A DNA stretch of 64,000 nt, from contig OZ242171.1 in NCBI GenBank assembly GCA_965205525.1, forward strand, positions 1,364,001 through 1,428,000, given 5' to 3'. Origin of the DNA: G965205525 sp965205525. GTDB lineage: Bacteria; Pseudomonadota; Gammaproteobacteria; JABABF01. Numbering within the stretch: position 1 is the stretch's first letter; each line of letters begins with the position of its first letter. Under the pieces are notes generated by a model. That model did not search any database, was not told the origin of the DNA, and was given only the letters and a program-made list of their open reading frames with translations. Of this stretch, positions 15,549-24,719 are shown piece by piece. Both the position numbers and the translations under genes were made by a program.

Positions 15549-17404
15549 GGCAAACGGCGGCGACGCAGGCGATAGGCCTGCAGATGGTAAATGCCCAAGA
15601 GCGCAAGCACCAGGAGGAGCGGTGCCGCCACGATATTGACAATGCCAAGGCGGGTACCCAAGCTTTCAATATCGCGGCTCAGCTGGTGGCGGACCTCGCG
15701 CAGCTCCCGACGGATGCGCAGCCGCTCGCCCTCAAAGCGTTTCTTCGCAGCACGCTTCTCTGTATTCAAAAGACGCTTGTCCTTTTTGCTGCTCTCCTGA
15801 TTCAGACGCCGGAGCTCGCTCTCGGTCTGCCGAAGACGCTCCTCCAGCTCCTCGGCCCGGGAGCGGTAGCGCTCATCGGCCTCCCGGCGGATCGCGTCCA
15901 CGGCGGTGAAGGGGCGGGAGTAGCGGCCCCGGCTGCGAACAGCTATCAGCGCTGGACTGCCGCCTAAATAATCCAAGGCATTGAGTACGAAATTGCCGTT
16001 GTCCGCCGCCTGCTGCAAAAAGCGATGGCCGAGCAGGTTGCCCACCTGCACCCAGTACTGATCGGTCAGCATGTCGGTATCGGCGGCCAGAATCAGGTTG
16101 ATATTGTCTGCGCTTTCCAAGTGCTCCGAGGCGGCGGAAGCGGTGCTGGGAGAAGCCGGGAAAGCGCTGCTGGCAGGCCCGCTCACCAAGGCCGCCAAAA
16201 TCGGCGGCTCCTCAGCTGTACTCATATAGCGGCGCAGATCCACCGAGGCAACACGGTAGTTCAGGAGGCTCCCCTGCAATAGGCCGCCGCTGGGACCGGT
16301 GCGCAGCAGGGGCTGCAGCCGGGTGACCGCGCCGTCAGACGCCTCCAGGCTGCCCGGCACCCCGACACGTATCGACTCAAGCTGCGCGGTGACCACCTCG
16401 TCGCGACTCAAGCCCTCTTCGGTGACGCTGAAATAGGCCGGATGAAGCTGGGCCGGTCCGCTGCCCACATGGACGCGCATCGCGTTGCCAGGGTCGGCGG
16501 CCACGACGGCTGCATCCATTTTCACACCCCAGGCACTGAGCATGCGCCAGAAGGGGGAGCCCGGGCCCAAAGCCGGTTCGCCGCGGCCCTGGCTGACCGC
16601 GACACCGCTGACCGGGTCGGCAAAGATCAGTGCCTTGCCTCCCTGCATCAGGTGCTGGTCTAAGACATACAGCGCGGTTTCCGGCAGCCCGGAGGGGCGT
16701 ACCGCCAGCATCACGTCCACCCCTTTCGGCAAGACAGCGCTCTCGGTATCTAAGAAGCGCACCTGGAAAGACTGCCGCACTTGGCGCAGCACCACCCACT
16801 CCCCCTGCCCGCTGGCCTGGTCCACGGAGCCCTCGCTGAGATCCAGAGAGCTGAGAACGCCGACCACGGGCTTTGCCGGGTGCAGAAGTTTGTACAAAAG
16901 GCGGCTGATCTCGTACTCCAGCACCCCCTCCCGGTCGGCTTCAAAGAAGGGAATGACCTGGTGACGGTCAACGCTGTCAATAGCGGCCATGCCAAAGTAA
17001 ATGGTGTCTCCGCCCACCTCCAGCGGGCGCGCCTGCAAGCCCAGCTCCGAGGCCTGCTCCTCCGCCCGGGAGAAGGGCTCCGGGTCCACCACCTGCAGCT
17101 GCAGGCGCTCGCCGCCGTAGGAGGAATACTCCCCCAAAAGCTCACGCACCTGGCGCGAGTAGCTGCGCAGGGAGGGCACATTGCGAGTCACCTTATCCGA
17201 GAAGAAAAAGTGCAGGTGCACCGGCTCTTTAATCTCGTCTATGATCTCGCGGCTGCCGTCGGAAAGGGTGTAGAGCCCCTGCTCTGTCAGGTCCAGCCGC
17301 AGCCCGCCGAAGAGCAGGTTGTTCAGGATGTTGAAGGCGATAAAAATCACCCCCAAGAGCAGATAGCCGGAGGAGGAGAAGAGGCTGTCGCGGGAAATCG
17401 TCAT
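15545..17404 (-). CDS. GldG-like ABC exporter auxiliary protein
   Basis: A 619-residue protein with a transmembrane helix at each end (about 12-32 and 585-605) and a large extracytoplasmic body. The start of the body, DLTEQGLYTLSDGSREII followed by EPVHLHFFFS, is typical of the GldG / ABC_transp_aux family. A strongly charged coiled coil (about 505-580, RAEELEERLRQTESELRRL) precedes the last helix. It lies 6 bp after the permease gene and overlaps the DUF4340 gene. In Bacteroidetes GldG supports gliding; in Proteobacteria the same module occurs without gliding and its cargo is unknown. Confidence 0.88.
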   Translation of the reverse strand: MTISRDSLFSSSGYLLLGVIFIAFNILNNLLFGGLRLDLTEQGLYTLSDGSREIIDEIKEPVHLHFFFSDKVTRNVPSLRSYSRQVRELLGEYSSYGGERLQLQVVDPEPFSRAEEQASELGLQARPLEVGGDTIYFGMAAIDSVDRHQVIPFFEADREGVLEYEISRLLYKLLHPAKPVVGVLSSLDLSEGSVDQASGQGEWVVLRQVRQSFQVRFLDTESAVLPKGVDVMLAVRPSGLPETALYVLDQHLMQGGKALIFADPVSGVAVSQGRGEPALGPGSPFWRMLSAWGVKMDAAVVAADPGNAMRVHVGSGPAQLHPAYFSVTEEGLSRDEVVTAQLESIRVGVPGSLEASDGAVTRLQPLLRTGPSGGLLQGSLLNYRVASVDLRRYMSTAEEPPILAALVSGPASSAFPASPSTASAASEHLESADNINLILAADTDMLTDQYWVQVGNLLGHRFLQQAADNGNFVLNALDYLGGSPALIAVRSRGRYSRPFTAVDAIRREADERYRSRAEELEERLRQTESELRRLNQESSKKDKRLLNTEKRAAKKRFEGERLRIRRELREVRHQLSRDIESLGTRLGIVNIVAAPLLLVLALLGIYHLQAYRLRRRRLP

Positions 17405-17410
17405 GGCGAC

Positions 17411-18157
17411 TCAGTCCCCTTGGGAGCGCTCTATGGCCAGGGTGGCCGCCGCCAGCCAGACAGCCACCAAGGACAGGTAATAAAGGATGTCCCGCAGTGC
17501 AATAACGCCCTTGGAGGCCGCCTCAAAATGGGACAGGAAGCCGAGAGAGACGATGGCGTCCACAATGATCGGCGGCGCCCAGCTGCTGAATACGCCGATA
17601 AACATCTGGTGCCCGGCCAGGACAAACAGAAAGCAGATCACCGCAGTCAGTATGAAGGCGACAACCGGGTTGCGAGTGAAGGCCGACAGGCAGCAGCCGA
17701 TGGCGAGAAACCCCCCCGCCATCAGCCAGCTGCCCAGGTAGGCGGCGGCGATGACGCCGTTGTCCGGCTGGCCCAGGTAGTTCACGGTCAGCCACATGGG
17801 AAAGGTCATGACAAGAGCCAGCCCGCAGAAAAACCAGGCGGCCAGGAACTTGGCGAGCACCGTGTGCCAGACCCGCACCGGCAGGGTCAGCAGGAGCTCA
17901 ATGCTGCCGGTGCCGCGCTCCTCCGCCCACAGACGCATGGAGAGGGCTGGCACCAGAAAAAGGTACAGCCAGGGGTGGTAGTTGAAAAAGACCCACAGGT
18001 CCGCCTGGCCGCGCTCGTAAAAGCCGCCGAGGCGGAAGGCGAAGACGCCGCTCATGGAGAGGAAGATCAGCACAAAGACATAGGCCAGCGGCGTCGCGAA
18101 GAAAGCGCCGAACTCGCGCCGCAGGACCGCCCAGAAAACGCCGAACTCGCCCTTCAT
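17411..18157 (-). CDS. ABC-2 type permease (GldF-like)
   Basis: Inner-membrane permease of 248 residues with about six hydrophobic segments (AYVFVLIFLSMSGVFAF, LAAWFFCGLALVMTFPMW, AYLGSWLMAGGFLAIG, VAFILTAVICFLFVLAG and others). The central EERGTGSIELLLTLPVR is a hallmark of the ABC2 / NosY-GldF family. It overlaps the ATPase gene by an ATGA, and the GldG-like gene follows. It presumably forms the channel of the transporter encoded here. Confidence 0.9.
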   Translation of the reverse strand: MKGEFGVFWAVLRREFGAFFATPLAYVFVLIFLSMSGVFAFRLGGFYERGQADLWVFFNYHPWLYLFLVPALSMRLWAEERGTGSIELLLTLPVRVWHTVLAKFLAAWFFCGLALVMTFPMWLTVNYLGQPDNGVIAAAYLGSWLMAGGFLAIGCCLSAFTRNPVVAFILTAVICFLFVLAGHQMFIGVFSSWAPPIIVDAIVSLGFLSHFEAASKGVIALRDILYYLSLVAVWLAAATLAIERSQGD

Positions 18158-19077
18158 GCCATCCGCCCTCGGGTAATCTCGCGGAAGACATCGTCCAGCT
18201 GCCCCGCTTCCACATACAGGGACTTAGGCGCGATGCCCGCCTCGTGCAGACGCGCCTGCACCCGGGCCAAAATCGGCTGACCGTCCTTGGCGAGCACGGT
18301 GTAGCGGCCCTCGCCCTGCTCTTCAACTTCTGCCACCCCCTCCACTGATGCCAGGGCGCCGGGCACATCCCCGGGGGCCTCCATTTCCAAGCGGAGCGCG
18401 TTGTGCAGACGGGATTTTGTCCGCAGAGCCTCAGGGGTTTCATCCGCTACCAGGCGACCATCGGCGATGATGATCGCCCGGCTGCAGACCGCGCTCACCT
18501 CCTCCAGGATATGGGTGGAGATAACGATGATCTTGTCCTGGGACAGTTCGCCGATAAGATGGCGCACCTGATGCTTCTGGTTGGGATCCAAGCCGTCGGT
18601 GGGCTCATCCAAAATCAGGATGTCGGGATTGTGAAGAATCGCCTGGGCGAGGCCGACCCGACGTTTAAAACCTTTAGACAAATCGCCGATGCGACGGCCC
18701 AGCACCGCTCCGAGCTCCAGCCGCTCCACGGCGGAGGACACCGCTCTGGTTGCTAAAGCCCCCCGGCAACTGCGAACGGAGGCTATAAAATGAAGAAAAT
18801 CCTGCACCTCCATGTCACCGTAGCAGGGGGCCCCCTCCGGCAGATAGCCCATGCAGCGCTGGGCTTCCAAGGGATGGTCAACCACGTCAAAGCCGCCGAC
18901 AGAGATGCGACCGGCACTAGGGCGCAGAAAGCCGGTAACCATTTTCATGGTGGTGGATTTGCCGGCCCCATTCGGACCCAAAAAACCGAGAACCTCGCCG
19001 GTGCTGACCTCAAAGCTGAGATCATCAACGGCCAGAATATCTCCGAATCGTCTGCTTAGATGCTCAACCTGAATCAC
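18154..19077 (-). CDS. ABC transporter ATP-binding protein (GldA-like)
   Basis: ATPase of the exporter. Walker A is GPNGAGKSTT (about 38-47), the signature is LSKGFKRRVGLAQA, Walker B is DILILDEPTDGLDPNQ, and the H-loop is ISTHILEEV. The C-terminal 80 residues form the extra domain common in GldA/CcmA-like ATPases. I chose the GTG giving VIQVEHLSRRFGD, the usual first residues of this family; an upstream TTG at 19098 is an alternative, and neither has a strong ribosome-binding site. First gene of an eight-gene run in which gaps never exceed 6 bp. Confidence 0.9.
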   Translation of the reverse strand: MIQVEHLSRRFGDILAVDDLSFEVSTGEVLGFLGPNGAGKSTTMKMVTGFLRPSAGRISVGGFDVVDHPLEAQRCMGYLPEGAPCYGDMEVQDFLHFIASVRSCRGALATRAVSSAVERLELGAVLGRRIGDLSKGFKRRVGLAQAILHNPDILILDEPTDGLDPNQKHQVRHLIGELSQDKIIVISTHILEEVSAVCSRAIIIADGRLVADETPEALRTKSRLHNALRLEMEAPGDVPGALASVEGVAEVEEQGEGRYTVLAKDGQPILARVQARLHEAGIAPKSLYVEAGQLDDVFREITRGRMA

Positions 19078-19168
19078 AGGCAACAAAGTTTCAGGCAAAA
19101 ATTAAAACGCCGACCCTGCAAAGAAGGGCCCCAGCGGGTGCCTAGCATAGCAAATCCCAGGCACATAT

Positions 19169-20611
19169 TCAAGCCGCCACCACCTCATCGGCCCAATCCT
19201 CCAAGGCAGAGAGCAGCTGCTGCTCCCTATCCTCCCCCAACTGCTCCTTGAGTGCGGCAATTCTTTCCAGGTATTCCTCCAGCAGCAGGGGCACCTCCCC
19301 TTCTGCCTCGGTGAGACGGCGATAACGGTACTCTTCCCACCGGGCATGCTCCTCGGGGGTCAAGGTGTCGGGAAAGTTGCGGGCGCGGTAGCGAAAAAGC
19401 ATTTCTGGCAGACGCGAGTCCTGAAAGCGAAACTCGCTTCCGGCCAAATTCAAAGGGGTCGTCTCCCGCACTTTTTTGCACAGGGCCCGGTCTGCATCCT
19501 GAAAAAAGCCGCCGTACAGAAGGCGCTCCGGGTCCTTCGGCTGCTCCCGCTCCGGCCCCTCGGATAACGCCGCCGCCACCCGCTCGGCCAATCTCTTTTC
19601 TCCCTGCAGCCTTGAAATACGCTCATCGCACAGGGCCTGGTTCATGCCGATACGCTCCTCGGCAGCCTCATTATTTTTTAAAATAGACAGCGGTGCAAAT
19701 ACGGGACACTGGTTCAGGATGATGGTCTGCAGCCCGAGAGAGCCCCACTCTTTTCTGGCGGCGACAGCCTCCCGCAATTCGCTGTCCCCAAGACCGAGCA
19801 GCGGCTCCGGGTCGGCGTTTAGATTAAAAACGATAACCGACTGCTTCCGCTCCGGCTCCCGCACCAGCGGCAGGACCGGTGCCGTGCAACAGCGATCATT
19901 GCCGTAAAAATTGGAGACATGCAGCACCGCTTTACGGCCGATGCTGCCCTCTAGCAGCGCATCTGCATGTCTTTTGTTCCGAAGAGCCAGGGTGTAATCA
20001 AACAGACGCGCCTGCTGGCTTCGCACCAGGCGCGCCAGTCCCAGGGTCATGCGGACATCCGCCAGGGCATTATGGGCCTGGCTGACATCAATGCCGTTGG
20101 CACGGGCCAGGCGCTCCAATTTAAAGGACGGCACACCCTCCTCGTCTTCGGCCCATTCAATACCGTCGGGGCGCAGCGCCCGGCACAGCCGCATCACATT
20201 CAGCAGATCCCAGCGGGAGTTCCCGTCCTGCCACTCCCGGGCATAGGGGTCGTAGAAATTTCGGTACAGCAGGTGGCGAGTGAACTCGTCGTCAAAGCGG
20301 ATGCTGTTGTAGCCGACCCCGCAGGTGCCGGGGCGGGACAGCTCTTCGTGCACACGCTTGGCAAAAGCGTGCTCCGGCAGCCCCCGCTCCTGTGCCAGCT
20401 GGGGTGTGATGCCGGTTATCAGGCAGGCCTCGGGGTCCGGCAGCACGTCGGCAGCCGGACAGCAGTAGATCTCCAAGGGCTCCTCCAGTGGGTTCAGCTC
20501 CGCATCGGTGCGCAGACCGCCGAATTGGAGGGGGCGGTCATACCAATAGGAGGTGCCAGTGGTCTCGTAGTCGTACCAATAAAAGCTCTCTGGGGCGGGC
20601 GGAGTGCTCAC
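19169..20611 (-). CDS. sbcB: Exodeoxyribonuclease I
   Basis: Degrades single-stranded DNA 3' to 5' and acts in recombination and mismatch repair. The 480-residue protein (E. coli 475) begins with the DEDD exonuclease block FYWYDYETTGTS, followed by GYNSIRFDDEFTRHLLYRNFYDPY (quoted in part), WDLLNVMRLCRALRPDGI and AHNALADVR, the remaining DEDD acidic residues. The SH3-like and helical C-terminal parts (YGGFFQDADR, FRYRARNFPDTL) also match. GTG start overlapping the fumarase stop (GTGA). Confidence 0.95.
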   Translation of the reverse strand: MSTPPAPESFYWYDYETTGTSYWYDRPLQFGGLRTDAELNPLEEPLEIYCCPAADVLPDPEACLITGITPQLAQERGLPEHAFAKRVHEELSRPGTCGVGYNSIRFDDEFTRHLLYRNFYDPYAREWQDGNSRWDLLNVMRLCRALRPDGIEWAEDEEGVPSFKLERLARANGIDVSQAHNALADVRMTLGLARLVRSQQARLFDYTLALRNKRHADALLEGSIGRKAVLHVSNFYGNDRCCTAPVLPLVREPERKQSVIVFNLNADPEPLLGLGDSELREAVAARKEWGSLGLQTIILNQCPVFAPLSILKNNEAAEERIGMNQALCDERISRLQGEKRLAERVAAALSEGPEREQPKDPERLLYGGFFQDADRALCKKVRETTPLNLAGSEFRFQDSRLPEMLFRYRARNFPDTLTPEEHARWEEYRYRRLTEAEGEVPLLLEEYLERIAALKEQLGEDREQQLLSALEDWADEVVAA

Positions 20612-22140
20612 GGCCGCACTTCAACCGGTTCTGCCCGGGCGGCGATTTTCTCACGCCATATCGCCGGCCCGGTGGTGTGCACCGATTCGCCATTCACATC
20701 CACCGCCACTGTCACCGGCATGTCCTGCACCTTAAACTCATAGACAGCCTCCATGCCCAGCTCCGGGAAGGCCAGCACCCGGGCCTCCTGAATTGCCTTG
20801 GCCACCAGGTAGGCGGCGCCGCCGACGGCGATCAGATAGACCCGGCGATGGCGGCGGATCGCCTCTATCCCCTTAGGCCCCCGCTCGGCCTTGCCGATCA
20901 TGCCGAGGAGACCGGTATGCTCCAGCATAAAGTCCGTGTACTTGTCCATGCGGGTGGCGGTGGTGGGACCCGCCGGCCCCATCACTTCGTCGCGCACCGG
21001 ATCCACAGGCCCGACGTAGTAGATGAAGCGGCCTTTGAAATCCACTCCCTCCGGCAGGCCCTCACCGCTTTCAATCAGCTCCTGAATGCGGCGGTGGGCT
21101 GCATCGCGGCCAGTCAGAATGCGGCCCGAGAGAAGGAGGGTATCCCCGGGCTTCCAGGCCGATATCTCCTCGCTCTCTAAACGATCCAAATCCACTCGGC
21201 GCGCCCCCGGCCCCGCTTCCCAGGCGATGTCCGGCCACTCCCCGAGGGAGGGAGGCGTCTGCAGGGCGGGGCCGCTGCCGTTCAGAGTGAAATGGGCATG
21301 GCGGGTGGCGGCACAGTTGGGAATGAGCCCCACCGGCAGGGAGGCGGCATGGGTCGGGTAATCCAGCACCTTGACATCCAGCACCGTGGTCAGCCCCCCC
21401 AATCCCTGGGCGCCGATGCCGAGAGCGTTGACCGCATCCATCAGCTCAAGGCGCAGCTCCTCGGCGCGATTGCGGGCGCCCCGGGCACGCAGCTCGTGAA
21501 TGTCAATGGGGGCCATCAGGGCTTCCTTGGCCAGCAAGAGCGCCTTCTCCGCGGTGCCGCCGATGCCGATACCGAGGATGCCGGGGGGACACCAGCCCGC
21601 CCCCATAGTCGGCAGCATTTGCTTTACCCAGTCCACGATGCTGTCGTTGGGCTCCAGCATGGCCAGACGGGCTTTATTCTCCGAGCCGCCCCCCTTGGCC
21701 GCCAAGCGCGCCTCCACTTTGTCCCCGGGGACGATCTCCACATGCACCACCGCCGGGGTATTGTCGCCAGTATTTTTTCGCTTGCCCGCCGGGTCTTCCA
21801 GGATGGATGCCCGCAGGGTGTTGTCCCGGTCTTTGTAGGCCCGGTGCACCCCCTCATCCACCATCTCCTGAATGCTGTGCTCGCTCTCCCAGCGCACCTC
21901 CATGCCGACTTTCAGGAATACCACCACGATGCCGGTATCCTGGCAGATAGGACGGCGGCCCTCGGCGCACATCCTGGAGTTGGTCAGGACCTGGGCGATG
22001 GCATCCCGAGCCGCTGGCGATTCTTCCCGCTCGTAGGCCTCGTGCATGGCCTGAATAAAGTCCAGCGGGTGATAGCAGGACATGAATTGCAGAGCATCTG
22101 CCACACTGGCGACAAAATCCTGCTCGCGAATAAGGTTCAT
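20608..22140 (-). CDS. Fumarate hydratase, class I (iron-sulfur)
   Basis: Interconverts fumarate and malate in the TCA cycle using a [4Fe-4S] cluster. The 510-residue single-chain FumA/FumB type has its cluster cysteines in RPICQDTG (about residue 104), IPNCAATRHAHF and the GWCPPGILGIGIGG segment. The C-terminal beta domain (LLLSGRILTGRDAAHRRI, YYVGPVDPVRDEVMGPAGPT) is fused. The start overlaps the upstream stop by ATGA. No class II fumC is seen in the window. Confidence 0.95.
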   Translation of the reverse strand: MNLIREQDFVASVADALQFMSCYHPLDFIQAMHEAYEREESPAARDAIAQVLTNSRMCAEGRRPICQDTGIVVVFLKVGMEVRWESEHSIQEMVDEGVHRAYKDRDNTLRASILEDPAGKRKNTGDNTPAVVHVEIVPGDKVEARLAAKGGGSENKARLAMLEPNDSIVDWVKQMLPTMGAGWCPPGILGIGIGGTAEKALLLAKEALMAPIDIHELRARGARNRAEELRLELMDAVNALGIGAQGLGGLTTVLDVKVLDYPTHAASLPVGLIPNCAATRHAHFTLNGSGPALQTPPSLGEWPDIAWEAGPGARRVDLDRLESEEISAWKPGDTLLLSGRILTGRDAAHRRIQELIESGEGLPEGVDFKGRFIYYVGPVDPVRDEVMGPAGPTTATRMDKYTDFMLEHTGLLGMIGKAERGPKGIEAIRRHRRVYLIAVGGAAYLVAKAIQEARVLAFPELGMEAVYEFKVQDMPVTVAVDVNGESVHTTGPAIWREKIAARAEPVEVRP

Positions 22141-22868
22141 AACGGTTCCTCTTGCAGCCCTCCGGAAGAAGGCACGGACGGACGAGAAAGATTTTCTGCC
22201 ATCTCCTGCAAACGCAAAAGACGCTCATTCAACTCCGGGCGCCAGGCGTTAATGCCCTCCACCCACTCTTCGCTGGCACCCACCCGCTGCTCCAGCAGCT
22301 GCACGGTGCTCTGCAGGCTCTGCAGCAGCTCGCGGACCTTCTGCTGACCGCCCTCCAGGCGCGCCGAGCGCTCCACTCCCTCCTGCAGGGCCGTGACCTG
22401 CACGCCGATGCCGGCCACTTCGCCGCGCAGGCGCTCGGCGGTCTGCTCCAGGGACTGCAGACCTTCACGCAGCAGAGCCCGGACCCCCTCCGCACCTTCG
22501 GCGCTCTTTCGGTCCTGGCGCAGCGCATCCCATAATTTATCCACCTCCGTGTAGAGCTCCCGGATGCCGACTGCGACACTCTCGCTGGACTGGCTCAGAT
22601 CCTCGTGGGTGCTGGACAGGCTGCCCTCTATGCCCAGCAGGCGCTGCTGCTGGTCCGCCACCTGCAGTGTCATGACGCGCCACTCTTCAAACAGCCACCA
22701 GCCGCCGCCACCGGCACCGAGCAGCACCAGCAGCAGCAGCAGCGCCGGCAGCAGGTACTGATCGCCGCCGGAAGATCTCTTGCCGCGAAGGGAGTTGCGT
22801 TCCTGGCTGCGGGGGACAATATTTGAAGTGTCGCGGGATTCTTCGACGCTATCACCCAGTTCCGGCAT
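22137..22868 (-). CDS. Membrane-anchored coiled-coil protein, unknown
   Basis: Not assigned to a family. About 38 polar residues lead to one transmembrane helix (YLLPALLLLLVLLGAGGGG, about residues 38-56), then a periplasmic stretch of about 180 residues that is mostly heptad-like coiled coil with Leu, Glu, Gln and Arg (QQQRLLGIEGSL, LQSLQSTVQLLEQRV). I chose the Met giving MPELGDSVEESRD because an AGGGG precedes it; a Met 5 codons upstream and one further on are alternatives. It begins the fumarase-exonuclease I run. A structural role at the envelope is inferred. Confidence 0.75.
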   Translation of the reverse strand: MPELGDSVEESRDTSNIVPRSQERNSLRGKRSSGGDQYLLPALLLLLVLLGAGGGGWWLFEEWRVMTLQVADQQQRLLGIEGSLSSTHEDLSQSSESVAVGIRELYTEVDKLWDALRQDRKSAEGAEGVRALLREGLQSLEQTAERLRGEVAGIGVQVTALQEGVERSARLEGGQQKVRELLQSLQSTVQLLEQRVGASEEWVEGINAWRPELNERLLRLQEMAENLSRPSVPSSGGLQEEPL

Positions 22869-23049
22869 GACAGCCCCTGGCATTTCATCTGAAAGGGTGA
22901 TTATAGCGGCTATCATTCAGGCTAAAGTGCCGACTGGCAGGCCTTCGCCTTGCGCCCAAACAAGGTGGATGTGCGTTATAGTAAACACCATAATTTTGCG
23001 GGAGCACGCCTCCCTCATTCGTTGTATATTTCGCTTGGAGAACCACACA

Positions 23050-24699
23050 ATGAAAGCTTCTGACCTGATGGTGAAATGCTTGGAGAGCGAGGGGATTGAA
23101 TATATTTTCGGTATCCCGGGTGAAGAGAACGCCGATTTCATAATGTCCCTGGAGAGCTCGAAAAAGATCAAATTCATCCTGACCCGCCACGAGCAGGGCG
23201 CCGCCTTTATGGCGGAGATTTACGGTCGGCTCACCGGCAACCCGGCGGGATGTCTCGGCACCCTGGGACCGGGCGCCACCAACCTGATCACCGGGGTGGC
23301 AGACAGCAACATGGACTGCGCCCCCATGCTGGTGCTCACCGGTCAGGGCGCCTCCACCCGGCTGCACAAGGAATCGCACCAGATCATGGATGTGGTGGGG
23401 ATGTTCAGGCCAGTCACCAAGTGGGCCCAGACGGTGCTGCACCCGGACAACATCCCGGAGATTATCCGCAAGGCAGTGCGCCTCGCCCGCAGCGAAAAGC
23501 CCGGTGCCTGCCTAGTGGAGCTGCCGGAAGATATCGCCAAGATGGAGACCAGCTGGGAGCCCATGAGCCCCCGCCGCTACCGGCGGGCAGCGCCGGAGCA
23601 GGCGGAGGTGGAGCAGGCCGCCAAGCGCATCACCGCCGCAAAACGCCCCATCATCATCGTCGGCAATGGCTGCGTGCGGGGACAGGCCAAGGACGCACTG
23701 CGACGCTTCTGTGAGCAGACCGGCATCGGCGCGGCCAGCACCTTTATGGCCAAGGGCTGCGTAGCCATGGATTCAGAACACTGCCTCTACACGGTGGGGC
23801 TCCAGTCCCGGGACTTTATCTCCTGCGCCATTGAAGCGGCGGACCTGATCATCACGGTCGGCTTTGACATGGTGGAGTACCACCCCAGGCTGTGGAACCC
23901 AGATGGACAGAAGCCGGTGCTGCACCTGGACTTTCTGCCGGCGGAGATAGATGCCCACTACCATCCGGAGCTGGAGCTGGTGGGGGATGTGGCGAAGTCC
24001 CTCACCATGCTGTGCGAAAGCTTGGCGGGGCAAAACCTCAAATTTGACCTGAGCGGCCAGGCCGCTGCACGGCGGGAGATGACTGCCGAACTGGCGATGC
24101 ACGCCGAAGATGACACCAAAGGCGCCATACGCCCTCAGAAAGCCCTGTGGGATGCCCGCCAGGTGCTGGGCCCCCATGACATCCTGCTGTCCGATGTGGG
24201 GGCGCACAAGATGTGGATCGCCCGCCACTACCATTGCTACGAGCCGAATACCTGCCTGATCCCCAACGGCTTCTGCTCAATGGGCTTTGCTCTGCCCGGG
24301 GCCATCGCAGCGGCAATGGTGTACCCGGAGCGCCGCGTCTTGGGAATCTCCGGGGATGGCGGCTTTCTGATGAACGTGCAGGAGATGGAGACCGCCAAGC
24401 GCCTGGGCTGCCGCCTGGTCATGCTGGTATGGGAAGACAAGGAGTACGGCCTCATCGCCTGGAAGCAGTCCGGGGAGTTCGGGCGGCACACGGACCTGGC
24501 TTTTGACAACCCCGACTGGCTGGGGCTGGCCGCTGCCTTCGGCTGGCACGGCCGACGGGTAGAGCGGAGCGCGGAGCTGGCGGGAGAGCTGGAGGCGGCA
24601 TTCCAGGAGGAGGGGCCCTCCCTGGTGATCATCCCCATAGACTACAGCGAAAACATGAAGCTGAGCGAGCGGCTGGGGCAGATCGCCTGCCCCATCTGA
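23050..24699 (+). CDS. Acetolactate synthase large-subunit-like TPP enzyme (AlsS type)
   Basis: Thiamine diphosphate enzyme of 549 residues. The N-terminal domain has FGIPGEENADF and the activating Glu in TRHEQGAAFMA. The TPP-binding motif is GDGGFLMNVQEMETAKRL, and LGTLGPGATNLITGVADSN is typical of the AlsS/IlvB group. No regulatory small subunit (ilvN) follows and no acetolactate decarboxylase is nearby; instead an aldehyde dehydrogenase gene starts 20 bp downstream. That pairing suggests a catabolic 2-oxoacid carboligase or decarboxylase whose aldehyde product is oxidised by the neighbour. Substrate is not determined. Confidence 0.85.
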   Translation: MKASDLMVKCLESEGIEYIFGIPGEENADFIMSLESSKKIKFILTRHEQGAAFMAEIYGRLTGNPAGCLGTLGPGATNLITGVADSNMDCAPMLVLTGQGASTRLHKESHQIMDVVGMFRPVTKWAQTVLHPDNIPEIIRKAVRLARSEKPGACLVELPEDIAKMETSWEPMSPRRYRRAAPEQAEVEQAAKRITAAKRPIIIVGNGCVRGQAKDALRRFCEQTGIGAASTFMAKGCVAMDSEHCLYTVGLQSRDFISCAIEAADLIITVGFDMVEYHPRLWNPDGQKPVLHLDFLPAEIDAHYHPELELVGDVAKSLTMLCESLAGQNLKFDLSGQAAARREMTAELAMHAEDDTKGAIRPQKALWDARQVLGPHDILLSDVGAHKMWIARHYHCYEPNTCLIPNGFCSMGFALPGAIAAAMVYPERRVLGISGDGGFLMNVQEMETAKRLGCRLVMLVWEDKEYGLIAWKQSGEFGRHTDLAFDNPDWLGLAAAFGWHGRRVERSAELAGELEAAFQEEGPSLVIIPIDYSENMKLSERLGQIACPI

Positions 24700-24719
24700 G
24701 GCTGGCAGGGGCAATCGCG

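Noticed and set aside
16781..18280. Long plus-strand frame of about 500 codons
   Set aside because: Antisense to the GldG-like and permease genes, whose families are clear.
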